Of a stretch of DNA of 64,000 nucleotides, positions 11,859 through 19,842 are shown piece after piece. Position 1 is the first letter of the stretch; every line of letters starts with the position of its first letter. Position numbers and translations under genes: made by a program. The notes beneath the pieces are model-generated. The model did no database searches. It was not told where the DNA came from and saw nothing but the letters and a program-made list of their open reading frames with translations. This stretch comes from an uncultured Bacteroidota bacterium (GTDB lineage: Bacteria > Bacteroidota > Bacteroidia > Flavobacteriales > BACL11), in NCBI GenBank assembly GCA_902587125.1, contig CACIJW010000007.1, positions 1 to 64,000 of the forward strand. Direction: 5' to 3'.

Positions 11859-12659
11859 TTAAATAGACTTGAGGACATACATGTGGTATACTAGTTCTCT
11901 ATTGACAAATGATTCGTAAAGTTCACTTTCCTTAATACCTGCAAAAGACGAAGAAATATTGGATAGGAAATTAGGTAAGAAATATTTAATCTGTTTCTTT
12001 CTTTTTTCTGACATCTCATCCAATGCTAGTAAAATATTATCAGTTATATCTTCATATGATATAATTTCAAAATTTTCATTTATTAGTTTATCAAAATCGG
12101 AAAACTCAGAGCTAGATCTGAAATCAGTTATTAGAAGTTGTCCGTCTGACTTCAAAACTCTCTTAACTTCTAAAAGAAACTTATTAAAATTTGGATAACA
12201 GTGAGATGATTCAACATTTATAACAACATCAAAAAATTGATTGTCAAAAGGCAATTCATCCGCACTTCCAACATAAAAACTTAAATTATCACTTTTATAG
12301 AAATTATTACATAATTGAATAGCTGTAGGTGAAATATCTAATGCATGATACTGTTTTGGAGTGAAAGTTCTTGAGATATAGTCTGCACCGCCTCCTCGAC
12401 CACAACCAACCTCTAAAACTCTTACATTATTTAGAGAAGATTTGCTGCACAAGTAGTGATATAAATGAATTGGAAATCTTTCTTTTTCATCTTCTAGAGA
12501 CAACTGGGGTTTAAAATCATTTCTGAAATAACCATAGTTCATGAATTTTAGTTCTGGAGTTATTACTTTAGAACCTAAGTATGTATACCAAAATTTCCAC
12601 AATTTTCCTTTTAGAACAGGAAAATTTCTGAAAATTAGCTTTAATAATTTAGATATCAA
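11859..12659 (-). CDS. SAM-dependent class I methyltransferase
   Basis: 266 residues. Motif I, VLEVGCGRGG, is at 81-90, followed by the acidic ribose-binding position in HALDIS and a motif around FDVVINVESSH, so S-adenosylmethionine binding is secure; the methyl acceptor is not evident. The sequence around motif I with the N-terminal helical region resembles methyltransferases acting on lipid or polyketide-like small molecules; that is inference. The start is a TTG at 12659 that overlaps the fabI stop as TTGA, indicating translational coupling to fabI; the next methionine (residue 40) would shorten the N-terminus. Last gene of the bamD run. Confidence 0.85.
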   Translation of the reverse strand: MISKLLKLIFRNFPVLKGKLWKFWYTYLGSKVITPELKFMNYGYFRNDFKPQLSLEDEKERFPIHLYHYLCSKSSLNNVRVLEVGCGRGGGADYISRTFTPKQYHALDISPTAIQLCNNFYKSDNLSFYVGSADELPFDNQFFDVVINVESSHCYPNFNKFLLEVKRVLKSDGQLLITDFRSSSEFSDFDKLINENFEIISYEDITDNILLALDEMSEKRKKQIKYFLPNFLSNISSSFAGIKESELYESFVNRELVYHMYVLKSI

Positions 12660-13462
12660 CTAGTGAATTCTTTTATCAAATCTTCACTAATACCAGTGTT
12701 AGAAAAACCACCATCATGAAAAATGTTTTGCATGGTTACACTTTTAGTCAAATCAGAAAAAAGAGCAATACAAAAATTAGCACAATCTTCAGCTGTAGCA
12801 TTTCCTAATGGAGACATTTTATCAGCATAATTAAAAAAAGTATCAAACCCCTTAACTCCGCTACCAGCTGTAGTAATTGTTGGTGATTGTGATATTGTAT
12901 TAATTCTTACTTTATTTCTATTTCCAAAATGATATCCAAAACTTCTAGCAATACTCTCTAGATAAGCTTTATTTTCTGCCATATCATTGTAGTCAGGAAA
13001 AGTTTTCTGTGCTGCTATATAAGATAATGCAACAATAGAGCCATAGTCATTCATTGATTCATTCTTCCAAGCACTTTGAAGAACTTTGTGAAATGACAAA
13101 GCGGAAACATCAAATCCTTTAATTGTAAAATCATAATTTTGATCAGTATACTCCCTTCCTTTTCTAACATTAACAGACATTCCAATAGAATGTAAAACAA
13201 AATCAAGTTTTCCTCCTAATAACTTTACAGACTCCTCAAAAAGCTTATTTAAATCATCAACACTTGTTGCATCAGCAGGTATAACTCTAGAACCTGTTTT
13301 TTCAGCTAGTTCATTTATTTTTCCCATTCTCAAGGCTATAGGTGCGTTGGATAAAACAAATTTAGCACCTTGTTCATGTGCATTTTGAGCAACTTTCCAA
13401 GCTATGGACTTTTCGTCAAGCGCACCAAATATTAATCCTCTTTTTCCTTCTAAAATTTTCAT
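12656..13462 (-). CDS. fabI: Enoyl-[acyl-carrier-protein] reductase (NADH)
   Basis: 268 residues. It reduces enoyl-ACP in the last step of each fatty-acid elongation cycle. It is a short-chain dehydrogenase fold with the divergent FabI catalytic pair Y158-X6-K165 (YNDMAENK) and the outer tyrosine Y148 in LSYIAAQ. The nucleotide-binding start KRGLIFGALDEKSIAW is that of FabI. Length is normal. It lies 21 bases after recN and is coupled to the methyltransferase by a 4-base overlap. A TAnnTTTG box in the recN-fabI gap suggests its own promoter in addition to read-through. Confidence 0.96.
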   Translation of the reverse strand: MKILEGKRGLIFGALDEKSIAWKVAQNAHEQGAKFVLSNAPIALRMGKINELAEKTGSRVIPADATSVDDLNKLFEESVKLLGGKLDFVLHSIGMSVNVRKGREYTDQNYDFTIKGFDVSALSFHKVLQSAWKNESMNDYGSIVALSYIAAQKTFPDYNDMAENKAYLESIARSFGYHFGNRNKVRINTISQSPTITTAGSGVKGFDTFFNYADKMSPLGNATAEDCANFCIALFSDLTKSVTMQNIFHDGGFSNTGISEDLIKEFTS

Positions 13463-13472
13463 GATTTTATTA

Positions 13473-13480
13473 CAAATATA
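13473..13480 (-). promoter_or_regulatory. -7 box upstream of fabI
   Basis: On the minus strand this reads TATATTTG, an exact TAnnTTTG match, ending 10 bases before the fabI ATG. The gap between recN and fabI is only 21 bases and the box nearly fills its middle. No TTG is found 17-20 bases upstream, so the -33 part is weak. It would give a leader of roughly 6 bases. Confidence 0.5.
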
Positions 13481-13483
13481 TTA

Positions 13484-15121
13484 TTATTGATTTAAAAGTT
13501 CTATAGCATTGCTTATTGACACATCAGTTACCTTACTTCCGCTAAGAAGCTTTGCAATTTCATTTATTCTTTGCTCAGTATCCAGTTCGTTTACATCAAT
13601 AAGAGTCTTGTTGTCAACGATTTTTTTTGTAACAACATAATGCCTATCCCCTTTTGAGGCAATTTGAGGTAAGTGAGTAATTGAAAAAACTTGAATGCTA
13701 GATGTAATTTTTCTTAAAAATTGAGCAAGTTTATGAGCTATTTCTCCAGAAACACCTGTATCGATTTCATCAAAAACTAAAATGGATAATTTTGATTTTT
13801 CACTTGACATGTATCTTAAACAAAGCATAATTCGAGAAATCTCTCCACCAGAAGCGACAGATTCAATATTTTTTAGTGCTGTATTAGAAGTTGAACTAAA
13901 TTGAAAAGAAATGTCATCAACACCAAAACTATTCAAAGAATCAAAAGTTTTAATATAAACATAAAACTGAGGTGATGAAAATCCAAGTTCAGAAAGTAGC
14001 TGACAAATTCTTGTTTCAAAATTTTTAGAAAAACTTTTTCTTTTTTTGGACATCTTTTGAGCAATTGATTCACATTTTTTTCTATATCCAATAATCTTGT
14101 TTTTTAAATCAGACATTAGAAACTCAGACTGTTCATTATTTTCAAATTTACTTTTAATGGTTAATTTTAAATTTAAGAGTTCCTTGATAGAATCTTTTTT
14201 GTGCTTAAAAAGTAAACTATTAATCAAATCAAATCTCTTGTATATATGATCTGAATTGTTAGAGTATGAATCGATATTTCCTACTAATTCAGAGATATCT
14301 TGAAAAATATCATCTATCTCAATACCGACAGATTCAATTCTAGAAGAAAACTTATTTAATAATGAAACTTTAGATATTTGTTTATTAAGCCTGGTCAAAG
14401 AATTAATAGCACCATTTTCAGAGTGAATATATGTTTTTAAATCATTGAGGATTTCATTCAATTGTTGATTATTTTCTATTGCATTAATTTGAGACTTTAG
14501 CTTTTCTAACTCTCCCTCATGTAAATTAGCATTTTCAAGTTCATCGTACAAAAACTTATAAAACTCCAACTCATCGTCTGAGTAAAGATTTTTAGACTTA
14601 AAATCATCTAAATCTTTAATTGAATTTCTAAGATGATTATAATTACTAACATACTCATCTTTTAAATCAGTAATTCCAATGAACGAATCAAAGATCTCAA
14701 TTTGAAAATCTTTTTTCTTAAGTAAAAGTGATTGATTCTGAGAATGAATTTCTATTATATTTGAAAAAATCTCTGAAACAACAAATTTTGTTGTTAAACA
14801 ATCATTTATAAAGACTCTTGCTTTGCCCTTGCAACTTATTTCTTTGCGAACGATACATTCATTGTAAAAATCTATTTCATGTTCTTCAAAATAGCTTTTA
14901 TAAGAATCATTTAAAATGAATTGCCCCTCAATAATTGTTTTTTTATCAGCATTGGTAAATGAACTATATTTTATTTTACCTCCAACTAAAGTAGCAAGGG
15001 CATTAAGCATAAGTGATTTACCCGAACCTGTTTCTCCAGTAATAACTGAAAAATCATCCTCGAAGTTAACAACAATATCCCTAATTAATGAGAAATTTTT
15101 TATGTGTAATCTTTTTAGCAT
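13484..15121 (-). CDS. recN: DNA repair protein RecN
   Basis: 545 residues, normal for the family. RecN is an SMC-like ATPase acting early in double-strand-break repair. The N-terminal Walker A is GETGSGKS (29-36) in the AAA half; a long helical coiled-coil middle (about 150-360) follows; the C-terminal half carries the ABC signature region (SVASGGEISRIMLCLR) and Walker B LSILVFDEIDTG. The stop of the preceding porD-like gene and the recN start share one base, so the two are translationally coupled. Confidence 0.96.
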   Translation of the reverse strand: MLKRLHIKNFSLIRDIVVNFEDDFSVITGETGSGKSLMLNALATLVGGKIKYSSFTNADKKTIIEGQFILNDSYKSYFEEHEIDFYNECIVRKEISCKGKARVFINDCLTTKFVVSEIFSNIIEIHSQNQSLLLKKKDFQIEIFDSFIGITDLKDEYVSNYNHLRNSIKDLDDFKSKNLYSDDELEFYKFLYDELENANLHEGELEKLKSQINAIENNQQLNEILNDLKTYIHSENGAINSLTRLNKQISKVSLLNKFSSRIESVGIEIDDIFQDISELVGNIDSYSNNSDHIYKRFDLINSLLFKHKKDSIKELLNLKLTIKSKFENNEQSEFLMSDLKNKIIGYRKKCESIAQKMSKKRKSFSKNFETRICQLLSELGFSSPQFYVYIKTFDSLNSFGVDDISFQFSSTSNTALKNIESVASGGEISRIMLCLRYMSSEKSKLSILVFDEIDTGVSGEIAHKLAQFLRKITSSIQVFSITHLPQIASKGDRHYVVTKKIVDNKTLIDVNELDTEQRINEIAKLLSGSKVTDVSISNAIELLNQ

Positions 15122-16026
15122 TAGTTACCTTTATTTTCAGTAGTAATAGTTTGATATTTGGACGAATTTGTTGGATCAATTTCAACTAAAGTATTTACAA
15201 TTCTTGCCTTTTCATTTGGAAATGATTCTGAGTAAATCTTAACAATTTCTTCGTTTTTTGCATCAAAAAAAATCTTCAATAAAAAAGCTGAAGGATTTTC
15301 TCTGTAAATTGATTTCAATGATTCCAAAGACTCTGTTATTTCAAATCTAGCATCTTCTGGTTCTTCTGAGAGTTTATCCATACCCAGTCTATGATAAGAA
15401 TACATTGCAGTTAAATAATTAGCATACCTAGAATCCATCAAATCGTATGCAAGCCAATATCTATTTCTATCACTTTCAAATGCTTTCCATCCTGTCTCAG
15501 GTGCATTTTGAGCATTGTTTACAATTTTCAAAGCATTATTAAAATATTCATATCCTCCATTTTCGGAATATGTTGAAAAATCAATGCCCAAAATGATATT
15601 AACATAAAATGCAATGACTGCTGTTAAATTGGAACCATGAGTATTTGGATTATAATCAATAGATTGATACTCTAGGTACTTAAACCTAAAATTATTATCT
15701 ACGAAATTAAAAACATTTGATTTGTATGAAGTTCCGAAGATAGGTCTTGTACTTTGAATGTTAATACTCCCCTCATACTCATCATTAGAAATTTTCTTTC
15801 TTACATTTATTAAAATTGAACATTCTATTCTTTCTTCATTTGAAAATTTAGCATTTGTCCACTTAGTATTATTAATGAATTCATATAGATCCTTCTGCAA
15901 AGAATTAAACACCCTTCTATCGCTTGTTTGAATTTGTGAAGAATTAACTTGCAAGTTGCAAAAAAGCTCTTGAGAAAATGATTCATAAAATAATAGAGAT
16001 ATTAAAATAAATAATATAATTCTCAT
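15121..16026 (-). CDS. porD: DUF4835 protein, PorD-like (type IX secretion associated)
   Basis: 301 residues with a signal peptide (to about residue 18, YESFSQ). The start of the mature protein (ELFCNLQVNSSQIQTSDRRVF) and WLAYDLMDSRYANYLTAMYSYH near residue 200 are hallmarks of DUF4835, annotated as type IX secretion protein PorD in Bacteroidota. Its exact role in secretion is poorly defined. The coaBC-DUF4835-recN order is, to my knowledge, conserved in Flavobacteriia. It overlaps coaBC by 4 bases and recN by 1. The presence of a type IX substrate at the far end of this window fits. Confidence 0.82.
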   Translation of the reverse strand: MRIILFILISLLFYESFSQELFCNLQVNSSQIQTSDRRVFNSLQKDLYEFINNTKWTNAKFSNEERIECSILINVRKKISNDEYEGSINIQSTRPIFGTSYKSNVFNFVDNNFRFKYLEYQSIDYNPNTHGSNLTAVIAFYVNIILGIDFSTYSENGGYEYFNNALKIVNNAQNAPETGWKAFESDRNRYWLAYDLMDSRYANYLTAMYSYHRLGMDKLSEEPEDARFEITESLESLKSIYRENPSAFLLKIFFDAKNEEIVKIYSESFPNEKARIVNTLVEIDPTNSSKYQTITTENKGN

Positions 16027-17210
16027 TTTGTTTTGATTATATGATTTACAATATCTTTAGCAACTAATTTTTTTGATTTTAAATCAAAATTAATGGTATT
16101 ATGATTATCTATAATTGTAATCTTATTTTTAAATGATTCAAAGCAAGTGTCTTTATTTTCAAGTGAATTTAATACAATGAAATTAAAGTTTTTTTCTTTC
16201 AATTTTTTTTGAGCATTTTTAATATTATTATTATCCTCAAGAGCAAAACCAACACAAAATTGCTCTTCTTTCTTGTTTTTACAAAGCTCTTTTGCAATAT
16301 CAATATTTTTTTCAAGTTCTAGATTAATAAAATCAGATTTCTTAATTTTTCTACTGAACTTATTACTGATTTTGTAATCAGAAACAGCAGCGGAAAATAT
16401 GCAGATATCTGATTTGCTAAATAATTTATGTGCTTCAATATACATCTCATCACATGATTCAACAGATATCAAATTAACATTTGGATAATTAATTTTATAT
16501 GAGGAAGGACCTAAAATTAAATTTACCTCTGAACCATTACGTGCTAACTCCTTAGCAATACTAAGACCCATTAATCCTGTCGATCGATTACTTAGATACC
16601 TTACTGAATCAATACTCTCCCTTGTTGGTCCTGCAGTGACTAACGAAACTGTACCTGAAAGTGGTAAATCAGAGGATAAAGTTTTAATCACATAATCTAT
16701 TATTTTTTTTGCTTCACTTAATCTACCAAATCCAGTTAAACCGCTAGCTAATTCACCAAATTCACTATCGATAATAAAGTTACCTTGAGAAACTAAAGTT
16801 TTGATATTATTATTTGTAGTTACATGCTCATTCATTTCAGCATCCATTGCAGGAGCAATGAAAACAAAACTATTGTATGATAAGAAAGTTGCTATTAAAA
16901 GATTTTCGCATTTGCCATTAGCCAAATTAGAAAGTGTTTTACTACTTGCTGGTGCAATTAAGAATACATCTGCCCACTCAGCAAGCTTTACATGACTATT
17001 CCATGATTTATCATCGTTGACCATTTCGATATTAACCTCGTTTTTTGTAAGTACAGATAGAGTAAGTTCACTTACAAAATTAGTTGCATCTTTGGTCAAT
17101 ATTACCTTTACATTACAATCATACTTTACTAGCTCTCTTACTATGTAGGGTGTTTTATATGCAGCAATACTTCCAGAAATTCCCAGTAGGATGTTCTTTC
17201 CACTAACCAT
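16023..17210 (-). CDS. coaBC: Bifunctional phosphopantothenoylcysteine decarboxylase / phosphopantothenate-cysteine ligase
   Basis: 395 residues, two domains. The N-terminal CoaC half (about 1-180) is an FMN flavoprotein with GISGSIAAYK, the catalytic histidine region (NSHVKLAEWAD, H73) and PAMDAEM. The C-terminal CoaB half contains VTAGPTRESIDSVRYLSNRS. Together they make 4'-phosphopantetheine for coenzyme A. The position of the E. coli reductive cysteine (C158, in ACG) is S156 here, within ELASGLTGFGRL. It lies 8 bases after rpoZ and overlaps the porD-like gene by 4. Confidence 0.95.
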   Translation of the reverse strand: MVSGKNILLGISGSIAAYKTPYIVRELVKYDCNVKVILTKDATNFVSELTLSVLTKNEVNIEMVNDDKSWNSHVKLAEWADVFLIAPASSKTLSNLANGKCENLLIATFLSYNSFVFIAPAMDAEMNEHVTTNNNIKTLVSQGNFIIDSEFGELASGLTGFGRLSEAKKIIDYVIKTLSSDLPLSGTVSLVTAGPTRESIDSVRYLSNRSTGLMGLSIAKELARNGSEVNLILGPSSYKINYPNVNLISVESCDEMYIEAHKLFSKSDICIFSAAVSDYKISNKFSRKIKKSDFINLELEKNIDIAKELCKNKKEEQFCVGFALEDNNNIKNAQKKLKEKNFNFIVLNSLENKDTCFESFKNKITIIDNHNTINFDLKSKKLVAKDIVNHIIKTK

Positions 17211-17218
17211 GTGAGATA

Positions 17219-17554
17219 CTATACTTCCTCAGACTCTTCTTCTTCGGTATCTCTCATGTATATTTTATCCTCAAGAAGCTCTTTTGTTGCTATTGACCAT
17301 GGTTTAGGGAGTTTTTCGTAGTATTTTGAAACAGCAATTTGTTCTGCATTTTCAAAAACCTCATCGAGCTGCTCATGATTTAATGCAAATTCGTCGAGCT
17401 TTGAATCTAACTCTTCTTTCATTCTTTCATTAATTTGAGAAGTTCTCTTAGCTAATACTGATACAGCCTGAAATATATTTCCAGTTTTGTCGATAAATTC
17501 ATTAACATCTCTTGTTTTTGTAGTTATTGAAGCTCCTGTTTTTTTAAATTCCAT
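17219..17554 (-). CDS. rpoZ: DNA-directed RNA polymerase omega subunit, Bacteroidota form
   Basis: 111 residues. The central block TGNIFQAVSVLAKRTSQIN corresponds to the omega helix that packs on beta prime, and YEKLPKPWSIATKELL with KIYMRD is the typical Bacteroidota C-terminal signature. Omega helps assemble and stabilise RNA polymerase. The gene begins 1 base after the bamD stop and is followed by coaBC at 8 bases. The same order is found in many Flavobacteriia. Confidence 0.9.
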   Translation of the reverse strand: MEFKKTGASITTKTRDVNEFIDKTGNIFQAVSVLAKRTSQINERMKEELDSKLDEFALNHEQLDEVFENAEQIAVSKYYEKLPKPWSIATKELLEDKIYMRDTEEEESEEV

Positions 17555-17555
17555 A

Positions 17556-18350
17556 TTAATTATTTTTGATTAGGTTTAATTGTTTTTGTGTATTTTCTTT
17601 TATTTGGTTAGCATCTTTTAACCTACTACTTTTATCATAATTATCAACAAACATTTGATAAGACATTAAAGTTTCCTTAAGTCTCTCCTCTTTTTTACTA
17701 GAAATACTATTAATAGCAAGAAGATAATTAGATTCAAGAATAAGATATAATATTTCATCTCTTTCATTATAGTTTGGATAATCAATTAACGCATTATTCA
17801 AAGCAATAACTGCTGATTTATAGTTTTCAGTTTTATGATATTGCTTTGCATTTTCAAATTGTTTTTTAGCTAATTTTCCTCTTAATTCATTTATTAATTT
17901 ATCAGACTCTTCCACTCTTTCGCTACTTGGGAACCTATTGATAAAATCATTAAGCTTATTAATTGCAGTTTCAGTATTTTTTGAATCCAGAGAGTATCTA
18001 GGTGAATCTTTATAATAACAAAAAGCGCTCATGAAATTACACTCTTCAACGTATTTACCTTTAGGAAAATATGATAAATATTTGTTAAATAAGTACGAAG
18101 AAAGCATATAATCTTCTAAACCAAAATTACAGTATGCGTAATAATAAGATATTTCTTCGGACTTATCTGTTCCTCTGTACACTGATGAAAGTTCTTCTAA
18201 AAGTGGTAATGCTCGATTAAAATCACCTTTATTGTAAAATTCAATTGCTTTATCATATTTCATGCTAAAATCAGTGCTTTTCAGAACTTTTTGATATTTA
18301 CTGCAAGAAAGTAAAATTAAAGACAACGATATGAAAATTATTTTCTTCAT
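17556..18350 (-). CDS. bamD: Outer membrane protein assembly factor BamD
   Basis: 264 residues. A lipoprotein signal ending LLSC (Cys 16) anchors it to the outer membrane, where BamD works with BamA in beta-barrel insertion. After SKYQKVLKSTD come TPR-like helices, including FYNKGDFNRALPLLEEL and a fold-typical YYAYCNFGLEDY. Length matches the family. It is first in the bamD-rpoZ-coaBC-porD-recN-fabI run and has a well-matched promoter directly upstream. Confidence 0.92.
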   Translation of the reverse strand: MKKIIFISLSLILLSCSKYQKVLKSTDFSMKYDKAIEFYNKGDFNRALPLLEELSSVYRGTDKSEEISYYYAYCNFGLEDYMLSSYLFNKYLSYFPKGKYVEECNFMSAFCYYKDSPRYSLDSKNTETAINKLNDFINRFPSSERVEESDKLINELRGKLAKKQFENAKQYHKTENYKSAVIALNNALIDYPNYNERDEILYLILESNYLLAINSISSKKEERLKETLMSYQMFVDNYDKSSRLKDANQIKENTQKQLNLIKNN

Positions 18351-18364
18351 AAATTTTAGAGCTG

Positions 18365-18395
18365 CAAAGATAAAATGTAATTTTTAAATTCCCAA
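18365..18395 (-). promoter_or_regulatory. bamD promoter
   Basis: On the minus strand a TTG (18393-18395) is separated by 20 bases from TATCTTTG (18365-18372), an exact TAnnTTTG box. The box ends 14 bases before the bamD ATG and sits in the 53-base gap after dapA. Both boxes and the spacing agree with the Bacteroidota vegetative promoter. It divides the long minus-strand run into an upstream prmC-dapA part and a downstream bamD-methyltransferase part. Confidence 0.65.
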
Positions 18396-18403
18396 TTTTT
18401 TTT

Positions 18404-19300
18404 TCATACTAGCTTTTTAGAGATCTTTTTAATTCTTGTTAGTTCAGAAATCAGTTCATTGAAATCGTCATTTTTCAATGATGTAAGAGGTAGTCTTAAT
18501 ACATTTTTGCATATATTTAAGTGGTTTAAAGCTGATTTAATTCCACTAGGATTTCCATTTTTAAATAATGACTTAATAAAATAAGATAGCTCAAAAGAAA
18601 TTTTATCAGAAATAGAAAAATTTTTATTTAACGCCTCATGCACCATTTTAGAAAATAATTTTGGGAAACATTGCCCTACAACTGAAATAACTCCATCTCC
18701 ACCATTTTTAATTATTTGATTAGTTAAATCATCATCCCCTGAAACGACATTAAAATTTTTTGGCTTATTTTTTATTATTTCACTTATCTGTCTTAAATCT
18801 CCAGAAGCTTCCTTAATACCTATAATATTAGAAAATTTTGATGCTAGCTTTAAAGTTGTTGAAGCTTCTATATTTGAAGAAGTTCTTCCGGGAACATTGT
18901 ATAGTATAATAGGCACATTTGAACTTTCTGAAATTAATTTATAATGTAAAAAAATCCCTTCTTGAGACGGTTTGTTATAGTAAGGAGACACTGAAAGTAT
19001 TGCTGAAATATTCGAAAAGTTTGTTTTTTTTATTTTATCAACTATGGCCATTGTATTATTTCCACCAATACCTAAACATATTGGGACTCTTTTTTCGACT
19101 GTATTTATAGTATGTTCAATGACTGATGCCTTTTCTTGATTATTTAATACAACACTCTCACCAGTAGTTCCTAAACTAACTATATAATCAACACCACCGT
19201 CGATTACATGATTAATTAACTTAGTTAAAGCTCTAAAATCTACAGAAAAATCTTCTTTAAACGGAGTAATAATTGCAACCCCAAGGCCCTTTAAATTCAT
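18404..19300 (-). CDS. dapA: 4-hydroxy-tetrahydrodipicolinate synthase
   Basis: 298 residues, standard length. It condenses pyruvate with aspartate semialdehyde, the first committed step to diaminopimelate and lysine. The Schiff-base lysine is K163 in GIKEASGD, the catalytic tyrosine Y134 in LYNVPGRT, and the threonine pair is in GTTGES (45-46). It overlaps the stop of the DUF6913-like gene by one base. After it comes a 53-base gap containing the bamD promoter. Confidence 0.96.
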   Translation of the reverse strand: MNLKGLGVAIITPFKEDFSVDFRALTKLINHVIDGGVDYIVSLGTTGESVVLNNQEKASVIEHTINTVEKRVPICLGIGGNNTMAIVDKIKKTNFSNISAILSVSPYYNKPSQEGIFLHYKLISESSNVPIILYNVPGRTSSNIEASTTLKLASKFSNIIGIKEASGDLRQISEIIKNKPKNFNVVSGDDDLTNQIIKNGGDGVISVVGQCFPKLFSKMVHEALNKNFSISDKISFELSYFIKSLFKNGNPSGIKSALNHLNICKNVLRLPLTSLKNDDFNELISELTRIKKISKKLV

Positions 19301-19842
19301 TATTTGTTAATTAAATTAATGTAATGCTTAATTTCGTCCATTAGCTTTAGTATTGATTTCTCTTTTTTTAACTCAATCATCAAATCATAGATATCAAAAT
19401 TTTCTTCATACATTCCTATTTTAAATCTAGCAATTGATTTGGCAACTAAATACTTGATCGGTATGCAGCTACTGTCACAAAGATTGATTAAAATATCATA
19501 GTCTCTCTTGACAAAATTATCAATGATATAGTTTTGAGGTTTATAAAACCAGTTCAAATCTTTTTGATAAAAGAAATCATATTGCAACTTGGGAGTGTGA
19601 CAGTATGACAATTTCTTGTCATTAACATAACCAAGTGCTTTAACATCTTTTCTTAGTTCAAAAAAATATGAAACAAAAGGCTTTATTTTATTAATATTTT
19701 CTTCTGAAGTTGCATCATAAAGAATACCTATTGATTTAGCTTCATCAATATTACAAACGCTCTTTACTCTCTGATTTAATTTTAATTCTCTTAAGAACAG
19801 AAATTGATTTATTTTGAGTCTAAAATTTTGAATATAACTCAT
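19300..19842 (-). CDS. Conserved protein, DUF6913-like
   Basis: 180 residues, no signal peptide or membrane segment. The pattern GILYDATSEENINKI near residue 40 and NLCDSSCIPIKYLVAKS near residue 120 resembles the short Flavobacteriia proteins labelled DUF6913, which often lie between ligA and dapA as here. Function is unknown. It overlaps ligA by 4 bases and dapA by 1, so it is tightly coupled to both. The family name is from memory of the context and should be confirmed by profile search. Confidence 0.7.
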   Translation of the reverse strand: MSYIQNFRLKINQFLFLRELKLNQRVKSVCNIDEAKSIGILYDATSEENINKIKPFVSYFFELRKDVKALGYVNDKKLSYCHTPKLQYDFFYQKDLNWFYKPQNYIIDNFVKRDYDILINLCDSSCIPIKYLVAKSIARFKIGMYEENFDIYDLMIELKKEKSILKLMDEIKHYINLINK

